The position numbers were made by a program, and so were the translations under genes. A DNA stretch of 46,006 nucleotides from Caldifarciminota bacterium (GTDB lineage Bacteria > Hydrothermota > Hydrothermia > UBA1063 > CAJXJZ01): assembly GCA_027038175.1 (NCBI GenBank), contig JALVYB010000040.1, positions 1 through 46,006 of the forward strand. The letters run 5' to 3'. Numbering within the stretch: position 1 is the first letter of the stretch; every line of letters starts with the position of its first letter. Below are positions 33,357 through 42,788 of the stretch, one piece after another. Under the pieces are notes generated by a model, which was not told the DNA's origin, searched no databases, and saw only the letters and a program-made list of their open reading frames with translations.

Positions 33357-36300
33357 TTAAAATCTGAAACTTGCCTTTATATTCAGATTTGTATTTATGG
33401 TCTTTATCCCGTGTATTACATCTTCATTTCCACCTCTTGAGAAACTCAGCGTCCCCGTTATATCCCTTGAGAAATTATAACTTGCAGAGAGATTAAGACT
33501 ATAAGAGATGTTATGACTTATTGGTGTGTTTTCCCCTGTATCAAGATTGGTTCTCTCCTGTTTGGTTGAATTCCTGGTGTATGAGAGGGTTACTGTAACC
33601 TCATTTTTCATTTTAAGTCGACCAAGACCTGGTATTTTTATGCCCTGGGGATTTCTGAAAGAATAGGAAGCAGAGAAATTCAATGCAGACCTGTGAGTTT
33701 CAGTCTCCTGAGGGGTTCCGATAAGCGAGGTATCAACTTCCATAGTAAGGTTGTATCCACCGTTTACACTTACCTTTTTGAGGAATCGAAAACTCGTCTG
33801 GGGATTGAGCGTAAGAGTTTTTGTAATACTTCTTAAAGGCTCACCGGATATACCCTGTGTCTGTCTCTTTCTACTATATGAAACAGAAAGCGTTGGGCTT
33901 TCAATATATTTACCCTTTCCCACAATCGGTTTTAAAAACTGCTGATTTAAGGTGAAGGAAAGATTTGGCCATGTTTCCTGATTTGTCACCTGTTCCTGCG
34001 TATAATTGTAACTACGCGATTCGCTTTTATTATACATAAATCTTAAACTACCGAGAGGAAGACTTAAGTTATCACTAATTCCAAGAGTTTTTGTTTTACC
34101 CCATGTTCTCTGATTCTCAATAAGAGATTTTATATCAGGCTCAAATTCAACTCCAAACATATACTTTGTGTCTATATTCCCATAAACATACTGATAGTTT
34201 GAATTCTGTTGCACTGTATAGTTCACACTCGGTGAGGATATATACCCTGAAAGTGTCCTGAGTTTGGAAAGAATATACTCTGTGGGAGATAACAGAGCTG
34301 TATCGCTCTTTCTAACCTTTCCTTCACCCAGTATTTTGCTTAAAACCTTCCTTATATCTACCGTGCTCTGAACAGTGAACGTTCCGGAATTGTTTATATT
34401 GCTTATATCGGGAAGCGTATCATTTCTCAGTGTGCGGTCAAACCGCTGAGTAAAAGCAGAGTTAAAGGATAGATTAGGTCGCACAATTCCAAGAACATTT
34501 ACGTTGTAATTCAAACTAAAATTCTGTGTTATCTGACTTAACTTTCCATACTTATATACCGTAAGTGTATCCCAGTAAAAATCCCTCGCCATATTACGTG
34601 AAAAACGTCCACTTAAAGATTGAAAAGGTCTAAAATCTATTCCATAGTTATAAGACAGGGTTTTACTGCTATCCCTTCTTTCAACGCCTGAATAGATATC
34701 ATTGTTTTTAGATTCACCATATGCATAAGATGTACCAAAACTCAATCTTGTTGGAAGAGGGGTGATGGTATGCCCTAAAAGTTTAAAATTCACATTGGGG
34801 GAATAAGAATAACCAAGCGTTGCTGCAGTTGACAGGTTGCTCGATATGGCAGTGGGAGAGTGCGTACTGTTCCTTGATCTCGAATAAGAAAGGGTAAATG
34901 GGTCAAGGAATATATTAAGAAATGCATTTTTTGACCTTTGTTTGGAGTACTGAATACTGAACCTCTCTGACATACTCAGAGTCTTGTTTTTCTCTTTTTG
35001 TGCGTTATCCAGAATAACATCAGTATTGGGTTTATATCGTGGGAGTTGTAGAGATTGAGAGCCCGAATAAGAAGATGAAAGATTTATGCCCCAATCAGGT
35101 GGAAGGAATAAAGATGGTTTAAAAGATATCTGATAACTTGCGCTGCGGGAACTATTGCTGAACTGTGTAAGGGCCTGTCCAAGCGTCTTAAATGCCTCAT
35201 CCCTCTGAGTAACATTGTAACTTGCACTTAAAAGTCCTCCAAATTGGACCTGGCCTCTCAAAGAATAGGCGGTTCCATGTTCATTGCGTGGGTCTTTCAG
35301 CCTGAACTCATCCACCCATATCTCTCCTGTGATAGGTTGAGTGGTGTTGTTAATAACAAGCATATCGTAGTTTCTAACCGCCCTTAGATTGGGAGAGCCT
35401 TTAAATCCAAACCTTCCGTCTGTATAAAAAGAGTCTGCCGAAAAATGAGTTCCAAGGCTATCCTGAATATACATTTTGAACCGCGTGAGAGAGTCCAGAG
35501 GAATATTTATCTCCTCCCAGTCGCTGTTAGTAATTTGAAACCTATACGTATAATAGTTAATCGTATCGCCTATACGCACTTCAAATGCTGGATAAGGTGT
35601 AAGTGTGGAGGGAGAAGGTTTTACGAAGAAGTTGAGCGTTTTATAACCAAGGAGGTCCTCACTCTGGGTAAACTCAGGGTAATACCTTACAAGAGTATAA
35701 TGTCCTGTGCCAAGGTTTGTATAAGACAGCCCTAAAGACCTCTCGGTGGTTAATTTACCTGTTATGGGGTCCCTTTCTACTATAACTCCTGGAGGTGTGG
35801 TATATTGAGGGTCTTCTCGTACACTAACGGTTCTTACACCAAACTCTTCAGAGGAATCTACAGAAGAGGAATCAAAGGCAAAAATCCCTATTTTCTGCCA
35901 CCTTGAGCCAACAACCTCTAATTTAGCAAAAAAGTACACTTCTTTATTATCAAGGCCATCAAACCATAGCCTCGCAACTCTTATATTTTCAAAGTAGGGG
36001 TTCCCTACCTTTCTGTAATAAGATGGGTCTCTTAATGGAATTAAATAATGTCTGAAACCGTTTTCATTTATAGATTTAAGGGTTGGGTTATTTGTGTCCT
36101 GTAAATCTATGACGTATTCGAAATAGTCATTGGTTGTATCAAGTATCCCATCAACCTTTAACTCTTCTGTATCAAACCTTCCATTATGCTCGGTACCATT
36201 TACATGTGACCAGTCACCTGTTGTGGGGTTATACCCCGCATAGTCATCATTTCCATCATCTTCTGAAGTGCCTGTCCAGGTATTATCATCTCCATATACA

Positions 36301-38945
36301 CCATCCAGACCTGTATCTTCATCCCCTGCTATCCACTGCCCATCTCCATTTTTGTCCTCCGTGTCAATAACAGAGAGTGAATCGTGATGCCATCCTTTTA
36401 TGTTTCCAGCCCGGTCCCTCCAAACAGCATCCTCCGAAATATATGACCCAAGGTCTATGTGTATTTTCCCTCTATCCCCCTTCACTATAACCTCAAGATA
36501 TTCCATATCGTTCCAGTAATTTCCTCTGTCGTCAAGCAACTGACTGATTGAGGCCCATGATGAGGTATCTCTGTTATGTGGCACAACCTTTACTGCAAGA
36601 ACCGTCGCAGGCTCCCTTGCCTCATCCTCAGTTAGATTGTCATAAATATCTCTTTTGCTGAAGATATTGGTAAATGTATACCAGTTTATCGTATCACATA
36701 AAAGGTCCAGAGGTGCATATGTACCATCTGGCAACACGGGTCTTGAGCCATACTTCCACTGCGTATAATTAAGATAAATACTGCCTGTTTTCTTGGAGTT
36801 GTCCATATCATCAATGTATCCGTAACCGGTTGTATTCAAATTGGGAAAAGACCGCGCCACCTCTCCCTGTAATCTTATATTTGGGGGTTGAGTCTGGGTA
36901 TTCCACGTAAGAAAAGAAAGGGCATGAGAGAGGAAACCAAGGCTTTTCTGAATCTGGAAATCCCCTTCCAGGATAGCGTTTTTCACAGGCTCCTGACCTA
37001 ATTTGGGTCTCAAGTCTTCTGTGGATTCGCTACGACCAAGGAAAGTTCCCCCAATACGCAAAGCATCACTTCCATAATTTGCCCTGAAGCCATAGAGTGA
37101 TCTGGACTTGGTCTGGAAGAACGGTGTATATTCATAGTTTATCTCTATCCTTGCTGTCGGGTCATTTAAAATAGTACTATCCAAAAGAGTAATGGTACCC
37201 ATGGTGTAATCAATGGTATAGTCTCTGTTTCTCTGAAGCACCCGTCCATTGTACTTCACCACCTCAGAACCTTCCACTATATCAAGTGCACCCAGATTTA
37301 TAACCCTCTGAATATGAGCTCTCCGAACGAAAACTAATTTATACTTTTTGCCTTCATTAAAGTTGAGTTCTGGCTTCTTGTAAATTATGGAATCAGGGTC
37401 CTCAAGGGAATCAGACATAAACGGATAAGGACTCGGGAATATAAGGTATTTCTTAATCCCATCAAAGACCTGGACAATCTTACCGTTTACGGTTACTGTG
37501 GGGTCTATCCTGCCATCACCGTCGTTATCAAGACCAAGAAGCTCCAGGTAGGTTCTGCCTCTTTCCGCAGATTTCCATGTATTTGAACCGAGAGAATCTT
37601 TATATATGGTAAGTGTAATATCATCAATGGAAAGCCCCTCATATTCCGATAGTCCATAGAAATTAATGGGATATATATTCTTGAGTTCAAGTGCAAACAG
37701 CTTTGCCTTTAATGTATCAGCCTTTGTATAAAGGGTATCAACATTATTCATATATCGAGATGGTCTGATAAGTCTCAAAGTGTAGGTGGAGGCTGCTGAA
37801 TCCAGGGGCGTTCCTACCCACGTTCCATTACTCCTTTCATAAGATACCCCGAGGATGTTCCCTTCATCGAGAGGATTCTTTAATTCAAGTATTTTGCTCG
37901 AAGGATAAAAGATAAAATCCGTCTGGTCCTCCAAAAGTTTAAAACGGGTATCCTCAACGAGGGAACTATCAAAATTCTGCGTAACAGGGTCATAAAAGTA
38001 AGATACACAATGATATATCTCCCCTCCCTGTACCCCTGAACCATCATGAACAAGGACATAGATTTTAACAATCGAGTCCGGGTCATCAATATAGTAGAAC
38101 TTATTTTTCAAATAATCCTTTCCATACAGGATCAATGTATCCTCCCTTGCACCGCCCGTAAATGTCCCCTGAGAGGATTCTCCTGTTTCTCTTGTAAGAA
38201 CCGCCTGTACCTCTACACCACCGAAATTAAATAGACCCTTAAGCCCAAAAAGTCCGGTTTTACCTCCACCACCTGCAAAACTTGCAAACTGTGTGCCCTG
38301 TATGGAAAAACTCGTCTGTCCTGCCTCAATACTCTTTACAACCTCATCTTCCCCACCTGTATATTTTAACTTAATGATATTTTTATTCTGGTTCTCCCTT
38401 TTCTGGTCATAATCGAGAGTTATATGGAGTTTTGTTCCAACCGTACCGGTAAGGAGAACATTCATTGAACTCTCAAGATTTAAAGTAGGAAAGGAACTGC
38501 CGGTATCGGCACCCATGGAGGGGTTGTGCATATAGGTGGATTGTCCACCAATTATTACATCTTCTCCCCCTCTTATATCGAGTTTTCCACCCTCCCCGAG
38601 GAAACTCAATGCTCTTGGGAAACGAATGGGCACATCAATTGTGGGTATAAGTCCCTGCGATGCACTTTGCGTCCTGGCACTCTCAGGGACTGCTTTCATA
38701 TATTCTGAAATGAGCATTGAATTATTGACACTATCGATATAAAGACCAAGCGGAGTGATACGATACGTATCTATAGGCATACCACCTCTATATCTTACAT
38801 AGATTGCAAGGCCACTTTCGTAATCAAGTAAAACAGAATCCTGATATTCCCCGTAAACCTTATTTTCCCAGATAAAATATTTATCAAGATAAGAGGTAGT
38901 ATCAGGGGATACCGTGAAAAGATTAAAAACGAGAATAAAGAGCAT
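33357..38945 (-). CDS. sprA: SprA-like giant outer-membrane protein (type IX secretion translocon)
   Basis: 1862 residues from ATG 38945, shorter than Bacteroidota SprA (about 2,300-2,500). A signal peptide is followed by the conserved SprA N-terminal block around residues 105-250 ('GQSTYMHNPS', 'LDYDQKRENQNKNIIKLKYT', 'GGEDEVVKSIEAGQTSF'). A second related block lies at about 557-680 ('VVKYNGRVLQRNRDYTIDYT'), then an Asp/Gly-rich, likely calcium-binding stretch (860-940), and a long run of barrel strands to a C-terminal Phe. In Bacteroidota SprA (Sov) forms the 36-strand export channel of the type IX system. Start overlaps the upstream stop (TGATG). Confidence 0.9.
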   Translation of the reverse strand: MLFILVFNLFTVSPDTTSYLDKYFIWENKVYGEYQDSVLLDYESGLAIYVRYRGGMPIDTYRITPLGLYIDSVNNSMLISEYMKAVPESARTQSASQGLIPTIDVPIRFPRALSFLGEGGKLDIRGGEDVIIGGQSTYMHNPSMGADTGSSFPTLNLESSMNVLLTGTVGTKLHITLDYDQKRENQNKNIIKLKYTGGEDEVVKSIEAGQTSFSIQGTQFASFAGGGGKTGLFGLKGLFNFGGVEVQAVLTRETGESSQGTFTGGAREDTLILYGKDYLKNKFYYIDDPDSIVKIYVLVHDGSGVQGGEIYHCVSYFYDPVTQNFDSSLVEDTRFKLLEDQTDFIFYPSSKILELKNPLDEGNILGVSYERSNGTWVGTPLDSAASTYTLRLIRPSRYMNNVDTLYTKADTLKAKLFALELKNIYPINFYGLSEYEGLSIDDITLTIYKDSLGSNTWKSAERGRTYLELLGLDNDGDGRIDPTVTVNGKIVQVFDGIKKYLIFPSPYPFMSDSLEDPDSIIYKKPELNFNEGKKYKLVFVRRAHIQRVINLGALDIVEGSEVVKYNGRVLQRNRDYTIDYTMGTITLLDSTILNDPTARIEINYEYTPFFQTKSRSLYGFRANYGSDALRIGGTFLGRSESTEDLRPKLGQEPVKNAILEGDFQIQKSLGFLSHALSFLTWNTQTQPPNIRLQGEVARSFPNLNTTGYGYIDDMDNSKKTGSIYLNYTQWKYGSRPVLPDGTYAPLDLLCDTINWYTFTNIFSKRDIYDNLTEDEAREPATVLAVKVVPHNRDTSSWASISQLLDDRGNYWNDMEYLEVIVKGDRGKIHIDLGSYISEDAVWRDRAGNIKGWHHDSLSVIDTEDKNGDGQWIAGDEDTGLDGVYGDDNTWTGTSEDDGNDDYAGYNPTTGDWSHVNGTEHNGRFDTEELKVDGILDTTNDYFEYVIDLQDTNNPTLKSINENGFRHYLIPLRDPSYYRKVGNPYFENIRVARLWFDGLDNKEVYFFAKLEVVGSRWQKIGIFAFDSSSVDSSEEFGVRTVSVREDPQYTTPPGVIVERDPITGKLTTERSLGLSYTNLGTGHYTLVRYYPEFTQSEDLLGYKTLNFFVKPSPSTLTPYPAFEVRIGDTINYYTYRFQITNSDWEEINIPLDSLTRFKMYIQDSLGTHFSADSFYTDGRFGFKGSPNLRAVRNYDMLVINNTTQPITGEIWVDEFRLKDPRNEHGTAYSLRGQVQFGGLLSASYNVTQRDEAFKTLGQALTQFSNSSRSASYQISFKPSLFLPPDWGINLSSSYSGSQSLQLPRYKPNTDVILDNAQKEKNKTLSMSERFSIQYSKQRSKNAFLNIFLDPFTLSYSRSRNSTHSPTAISSNLSTAATLGYSYSPNVNFKLLGHTITPLPTRLSFGTSYAYGESKNNDIYSGVERRDSSKTLSYNYGIDFRPFQSLSGRFSRNMARDFYWDTLTVYKYGKLSQITQNFSLNYNVNVLGIVRPNLSFNSAFTQRFDRTLRNDTLPDISNINNSGTFTVQSTVDIRKVLSKILGEGKVRKSDTALLSPTEYILSKLRTLSGYISSPSVNYTVQQNSNYQYVYGNIDTKYMFGVEFEPDIKSLIENQRTWGKTKTLGISDNLSLPLGSLRFMYNKSESRSYNYTQEQVTNQETWPNLSFTLNQQFLKPIVGKGKYIESPTLSVSYSRKRQTQGISGEPLRSITKTLTLNPQTSFRFLKKVSVNGGYNLTMEVDTSLIGTPQETETHRSALNFSASYSFRNPQGIKIPGLGRLKMKNEVTVTLSYTRNSTKQERTNLDTGENTPISHNISYSLNLSASYNFSRDITGTLSFSRGGNEDVIHGIKTINTNLNIKASFRF

Positions 38946-40216
38946 CACTGAATGAGAGACAATGCCTTATTTACAAGTTGTTGCGCTCTTTCTTTGTCCT
39001 GTGCTTCAGCGTAAACCCTTACTATAGGCTCCGTATTGGATTTTCTTATGTGCAACCACGCATCTTCCCATTCAAGATATAGACCATCTTCCCTGCTCAT
39101 AAAATCTGCTTTGAAAATCTCTTCCAATTTCTCAAACGGAATATTACCTTTGAGAGGTGCCTTCTCCTTAATCATATGAAAAGAAGGTAACCTTTCTACC
39201 AAACTGGCCAAATCTTCTCTCTCAGCAAGCTGTGTAATATAAAAACTACCTACAAGAGAATCTCTTGCACTGTTTATGTGTGAAAATATTACACCACCGT
39301 TTCCTTCCCCACCAACTTTAACATCGGATTCAATCATTTTGTTCACAACATTAGCCTCACCAACCTTTGTTTTTAATATTCTGCCACCTAACATCTCCAC
39401 CACTCTATCCGCAAGCATGGATGTGGAAAAATTAACCACAACATCGGTTTTTTCCGAAAGCCCTAAAAGAGCAAGTGGCAGGGTATACTCCTCACTGAGA
39501 ATTCCAAGCCGCTTTACACCACATATAAGTCTATCTGCATCAGGGTCAGTCCCAAACCCTAAATCGCATAACCCTTCTTTTAGCATTGTATCGAGGTCCG
39601 TAAGATGCTCTTTCCTTGGCTCTGGATTATGGACAAAAACGCCATCTGGATTTGTATTCAGAGTGACAACCTCATGTCCCATTCTTCTCAAAAGTTCAGG
39701 GAGGAGGTAATAGGCAGCACCGTTATTGGTGTCGACACAGATTCTCAGTGTCCTGCTCTTTCCTTTGTAGTAGGACATAATTTTTCTGATATGATACTCC
39801 CCCACATCAGTTCCCCGTAAATCTTTGCCGGTCTCTCCCGTATAATTCACATTTTCAGACTTTTCCCATGATGTCGGGAAAAGCCCTTCTCCTGTGACAT
39901 ATTTTATGCCATTGTACTCTGGCGGGTTATGACTGGCAGTTACGACAAAACCACCATCAATACTGTTATCTCTGATATATAAAAGGGCAGTGGGAGTGGG
40001 AATAATATCTGCGTCCAGTGTATTTATGCCATAAAAATTGAGAGTCCCCTTTATGATATTGAGAATTCCTTTCCCATGAGGCCTTGTGTCTCTTGCTAAA
40101 AGATATGTATTACCTCCATTATATGAGAGAAACGAGAGAACTCTATCTATAATCACTCTGGGGGTAAGATCCTCACCTACAATACCACGCAACCCGGATA
40201 CTGACTCTATTAGCAT
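38945..40216 (-). CDS. Phosphohexomutase (phosphomannomutase / phosphoglucosamine mutase family)
   Basis: 423 residues, slightly short for the alpha-D-phosphohexomutase family. The order of motifs is normal: phosphoserine loop 'VVTASHNPPEYNGIKYV', metal loop 'GTDPDADRLI', sugar loop 'GEGNGGVIF', and phosphate-binding 'IRKSNTEPIVRVYAE'. It moves phosphate between C1 and C6 of hexoses; GlmM and ManB activities cannot be separated by eye. It begins 22 bases after tRNA-Thr with no ribosome site, and is followed by sprA in overlapping frame. It may supply sugars for glycans or peptidoglycan. Confidence 0.9.
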   Translation of the reverse strand: MLIESVSGLRGIVGEDLTPRVIIDRVLSFLSYNGGNTYLLARDTRPHGKGILNIIKGTLNFYGINTLDADIIPTPTALLYIRDNSIDGGFVVTASHNPPEYNGIKYVTGEGLFPTSWEKSENVNYTGETGKDLRGTDVGEYHIRKIMSYYKGKSRTLRICVDTNNGAAYYLLPELLRRMGHEVVTLNTNPDGVFVHNPEPRKEHLTDLDTMLKEGLCDLGFGTDPDADRLICGVKRLGILSEEYTLPLALLGLSEKTDVVVNFSTSMLADRVVEMLGGRILKTKVGEANVVNKMIESDVKVGGEGNGGVIFSHINSARDSLVGSFYITQLAEREDLASLVERLPSFHMIKEKAPLKGNIPFEKLEEIFKADFMSREDGLYLEWEDAWLHIRKSNTEPIVRVYAEAQDKERAQQLVNKALSLIQ

Positions 40217-40237
40217 TTTTTAAGTCCAGATAATTTT

Positions 40238-40310
40238 AGCTGGCGGGCGGACTTGAACCGCCAACCTGCGCATTACGAATGCGCTGCTCTGCCGATTGAG
40301 CTACGCCAGC
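40238..40310 (-). tRNA. tRNA-Thr (anticodon CGT)
   Basis: A complete 73-base cloverleaf on the minus strand. The acceptor stem GCTGGCG pairs with CGCCAGC (discriminator U), followed by a D-arm GCTC/GAGC, an anticodon arm GCGCA-TTCGTAA-TGCGC with anticodon CGT (codon ACG), and a T-arm GGCGG-TTCAAGT-CCGCC. CCA is not encoded. The phosphohexomutase start is only 22 bases beyond the 3' end. Confidence 0.96.
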
Positions 40311-40320
40311 ATATAGTTTA

Positions 40321-40348
40321 AGTATAACATGATAAAAACGAACTACAA
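40321..40348 (-). promoter_or_regulatory. Promoter of tRNA-Thr and downstream genes
   Basis: TTGTAG (40343-40348), 16-base spacer, TATACT (40321-40326). The predicted start lies about 4 bases before the mature tRNA 5' end. Downstream sequence shows no separate promoter for the phosphohexomutase. Confidence 0.5.
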
Positions 40349-40354
40349 AGTCTT

Positions 40355-40672
40355 TCAAGGGTTATCAAGTGTTTCAATGAGAGACATAATCCTTTCTATA
40401 TACATCATACACTCTTCTCCCTCCGCATGTGTTGGTATTCCGCCCCACAATTGAGCCAGATAGGGTTTAAACATATCCTCTTCCCCCTGGTATTTTGAAA
40501 AAAAGTTACGTATTTTCTCAATTTCTTCACTCTGAGGTAATTCTTCCTGAATAAACAAAAGATGCTCCATCATCTTCCTGCCAACTATGCAGAGGTCCAC
40601 ATAATCTCCCTCTTCAAATTCCCTATCTGCTCTTTCTTTGAGACTTTTTATGCTCTCTATCCACTCCTTCAT
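40355..40672 (-). CDS. Small helical protein of unknown function
   Basis: 105 residues from ATG 40672, preceded by GGAGAAAGGG. The sequence is almost all helical and acidic ('LKERADREFEEGDYVDLCIV', 'GRKMMEHLLFIQEELPQ'), reminiscent of HEPN-like four-helix bundles. The RxxxxH active motif of HEPN RNases is not convincing, so no function is given. It starts inside the end of the lipoprotein gene and closes the surface-protein operon. Confidence 0.6.
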   Translation of the reverse strand: MKEWIESIKSLKERADREFEEGDYVDLCIVGRKMMEHLLFIQEELPQSEEIEKIRNFFSKYQGEEDMFKPYLAQLWGGIPTHAEGEECMMYIERIMSLIETLDNP

Positions 40673-41081
40673 CTTTACCCTTTCTCCTTTTGCCACCAAT
40701 AGTATAAAACTCTACATGATTTGACCTTGCTTTGTTATCCCATTTATCCTTTGCCTCAATATAGAGAGAATGTACGGTATCCATCAATGAATCCACTTTG
40801 AGTAAAACAGAATCCCTCTCAAGAGAGTCTGAAAACACCATTTTACTGTCGAGATAAATCCCCATCCATGAAAGAGGACTTTTATCACGATACTCATACT
40901 TTATCTTTAAAACTCTGGAAACTGTATCTCCATTTTTAGGCTCAAGTATGCTTATCCGGGGTGGGTCTATATCAGGCTTTCCCGGTGGAGGCATCCTCGA
41001 AGCACAGGAAAGTCCGAATAAAACAAAAAGGAGTACGATTTTAGTTTTTCTTTTTTCTCTTGATTCTCTTCTTTTTGGCAT
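40623..41081 (-). CDS. Putative lipoprotein with Ig-like domain
   Basis: 152 residues from ATG 41081. A basic N-terminus, a short hydrophobic stretch and a lipobox 'LLFVLFGLSC' predict a lipoprotein. The mature part reads 'PPRISILEPKNGDTVSRVLK', then 'VDSLMDTVHSLYIEAKDKWD', a typical Ig-like/big-domain pattern for secreted proteins, ending in a Lys/Arg-rich tail. It overlaps the small basic protein gene by 41 bases in another frame; a start further downstream is not available as ATG. Confidence 0.6.
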   Translation of the reverse strand: MPKRRESREKRKTKIVLLFVLFGLSCASRMPPPGKPDIDPPRISILEPKNGDTVSRVLKIKYEYRDKSPLSWMGIYLDSKMVFSDSLERDSVLLKVDSLMDTVHSLYIEAKDKWDNKARSNHVEFYTIGGKRRKGKDEGVDREHKKSQRKSR

Positions 41082-41238
41082 TCTTTTTCTTTCTCTTACC
41101 TGTGGTATCCTTCCTTGTCTTTGAATTAAGAATTTCCACAATTCCTTTTGTAAGCGAATGAGTGATACTCCTCCCGTGGCCCCCTGCATACAGGGGAGCC
41201 ACGAGAAGAAAAACAGTGATAAACAGTATTTTTCTCAT
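41041..41238 (-). CDS. Small secreted protein with Lys/Arg-rich tail
   Basis: 65 residues. A clear signal peptide (MRKILFITVFLLVAPLYAGG) is followed by ~20 neutral residues and an extremely basic tail ('GKRKKKNAKKKRIKRKKKN'). Its ATG overlaps the stop of the DUF6600 gene (ATGA), and its 3' end overlaps the next gene by 41 bases. A mature peptide of ~47 residues would be strongly cationic and may bind anionic surface polymers. No family recognised; reality is supported by the overlap pattern and signal peptide. Confidence 0.55.
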   Translation of the reverse strand: MRKILFITVFLLVAPLYAGGHGRSITHSLTKGIVEILNSKTRKDTTGKRKKKNAKKKRIKRKKKN

Positions 41239-42785
41239 CGTCCTATTGGTAATTTATTATTTACCTTTCTCCTCATCGAATCAACTTTTATAGTGTGTTT
41301 GTGTTTATCCTTTTCCTTTCTATCCTTTTTCTTTCTCCACACCCTATGCGGTTTTTTGTTCTTCTTTTTTTCTATGTTAACTTCCCTTTCTTCCTCCTCA
41401 TTGTTCACATTGAGCCTGAGTCTCCCTTTACCTTTACTTCTTTCGGGTAGTTTAAAGTCTATTTTCCTCTTTTTACTCTCGTCTGTAATTTTCCTGTGTA
41501 TTTTTCTTTCTCTCCTCTGTTCAACATTTCTATCGAACTTCTCCCTTGCTCTCACATCAATATCTTTCTTAATCTTACCCTTTTCTTTAAACACAGGATG
41601 AGTAACTAACCCCGGATTTTTTTCCATTTGAATAGCCTTTTTATGCCACTTTTCTCTAAAAACAGGCTTTATGTGTACTGGAGCATCCGGCAATACCGGC
41701 TTCTCATACTTTTTCAGTATTTTATCGTTAAGATTTACTTTTACCGTCTTATAAACAGGTTTTTTATAAACCCCACCTTTCGGTGGCTTATATCTATACA
41801 CTGGCTTTTTAAAACTCCTTTTATCAACAACAGGTGCCACCCACCTTCTTTTTCCCCTGTATGTAATATAGTATATCGGCCTGCCATATGGGTCTACGGG
41901 TGCCCAAGAGACCCATCCAGGACCTTCATACCAGACAACCCATGCTCCTCTCCACCTTGAACCGGGAACCCATACCCATCCAAAATCTGGTACCCATGCC
42001 CATCTTCCATAGTGGTAGGGCACCCATCCCCACTCTTCATACGAAACCCATACCCATCCAATCCTCACACGAAAAACCCAGTGCCCATAGTAATAGGGTC
42101 TCCAGTCAGGGCCTACGTCAGGAACCCACACCCAGCCATAACCTGAAATATATCTCCAGTGCCCATAGGAATCGAGGTCATATACGCCTATATATATATC
42201 ATCTGGAACATAATGAACCTCATGAATTACAATGTACCTTCTCTCATACTCTGCTGCCCAACTATCAAAGTCATCATGATGAAATTCCCTTCTAATTACG
42301 ATTCTGCCATCCGGATATATTCTTGCCATCTCTCCTGCCCTTATTATCTCATCTTCTATCTCAACCTCACCCCTGATTACTGAGACTTTAGCGAATGCCC
42401 CATCTCTTTGCACTCTCACCGTGCTGTATTCATTAACATTAATATCGGTATTCATAAGGATTACCCTTCCGCTTGCCTCTCTTGTCATTACCCTCACCCT
42501 GCCTTTTTGCACTCTGAAAATGAAGTCGTCGTCAAGCCTTATCACTTCTATTCTGGAACTTTCTCCCATAGACACCACATTTCCCCGACCGAACTCAAAA
42601 ACTATCCTTGAATCATAAAGGCTTTTTACAACATCCCCCTCAGAAATAATATCATTCCTCACAAGGTATTCCCAGTCCTCTGCACCGTAAGGGAGAACCA
42701 TTGCCTCTCCCTCTACGGCACGAACTCTTGCCACACTTCCCTCATATGAGAAGAGGGATATCCCAAGAAGAACTGTCCACAACAT
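41235..42785 (-). CDS. FecR-domain and DUF6600 (Trp-rich) secreted protein
   Basis: 516 residues. A signal peptide, then a FecR-like beta domain (about 18-165; 'GSVARVRAVEGEAMVLPYGA', 'IFRVQKGRVRVMTREASG', 'VIRGEVEIEDEIIRAGE'). A DUF6600-type Trp/Tyr-rich repeat region follows (about 190-310; 'GYGWVWVPDVGPDWRPYYYG', 'GWVWVSYEEWGWVPYHYGRW'), then a very basic, Lys/Arg-rich low-complexity C-terminus. Such proteins are exported and thought to sit on the surface; no activity is established. GGGAGG precedes the ATG, 3 bases after the FN3 lipoprotein gene. Overlaps the next gene by ATGA. Confidence 0.83.
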   Translation of the reverse strand: MLWTVLLGISLFSYEGSVARVRAVEGEAMVLPYGAEDWEYLVRNDIISEGDVVKSLYDSRIVFEFGRGNVVSMGESSRIEVIRLDDDFIFRVQKGRVRVMTREASGRVILMNTDINVNEYSTVRVQRDGAFAKVSVIRGEVEIEDEIIRAGEMARIYPDGRIVIRREFHHDDFDSWAAEYERRYIVIHEVHYVPDDIYIGVYDLDSYGHWRYISGYGWVWVPDVGPDWRPYYYGHWVFRVRIGWVWVSYEEWGWVPYHYGRWAWVPDFGWVWVPGSRWRGAWVVWYEGPGWVSWAPVDPYGRPIYYITYRGKRRWVAPVVDKRSFKKPVYRYKPPKGGVYKKPVYKTVKVNLNDKILKKYEKPVLPDAPVHIKPVFREKWHKKAIQMEKNPGLVTHPVFKEKGKIKKDIDVRAREKFDRNVEQRRERKIHRKITDESKKRKIDFKLPERSKGKGRLRLNVNNEEEEREVNIEKKKNKKPHRVWRKKKDRKEKDKHKHTIKVDSMRRKVNNKLPIGR

Positions 42786-42788
42786 TTC

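Noticed and set aside
39276-39710. 144-residue plus-strand frame inside the phosphohexomutase
   Set aside because: Antisense to conserved catalytic motifs of a clear gene; no independent evidence.
41158-41601. 147-residue plus-strand frame rich in Leu, Ser and Phe, looking like a membrane protein
   Set aside because: It is the antisense of the Lys/Arg-rich tail of the DUF6600 protein; hydrophobicity is an artefact of complementing Lys/Arg codons.
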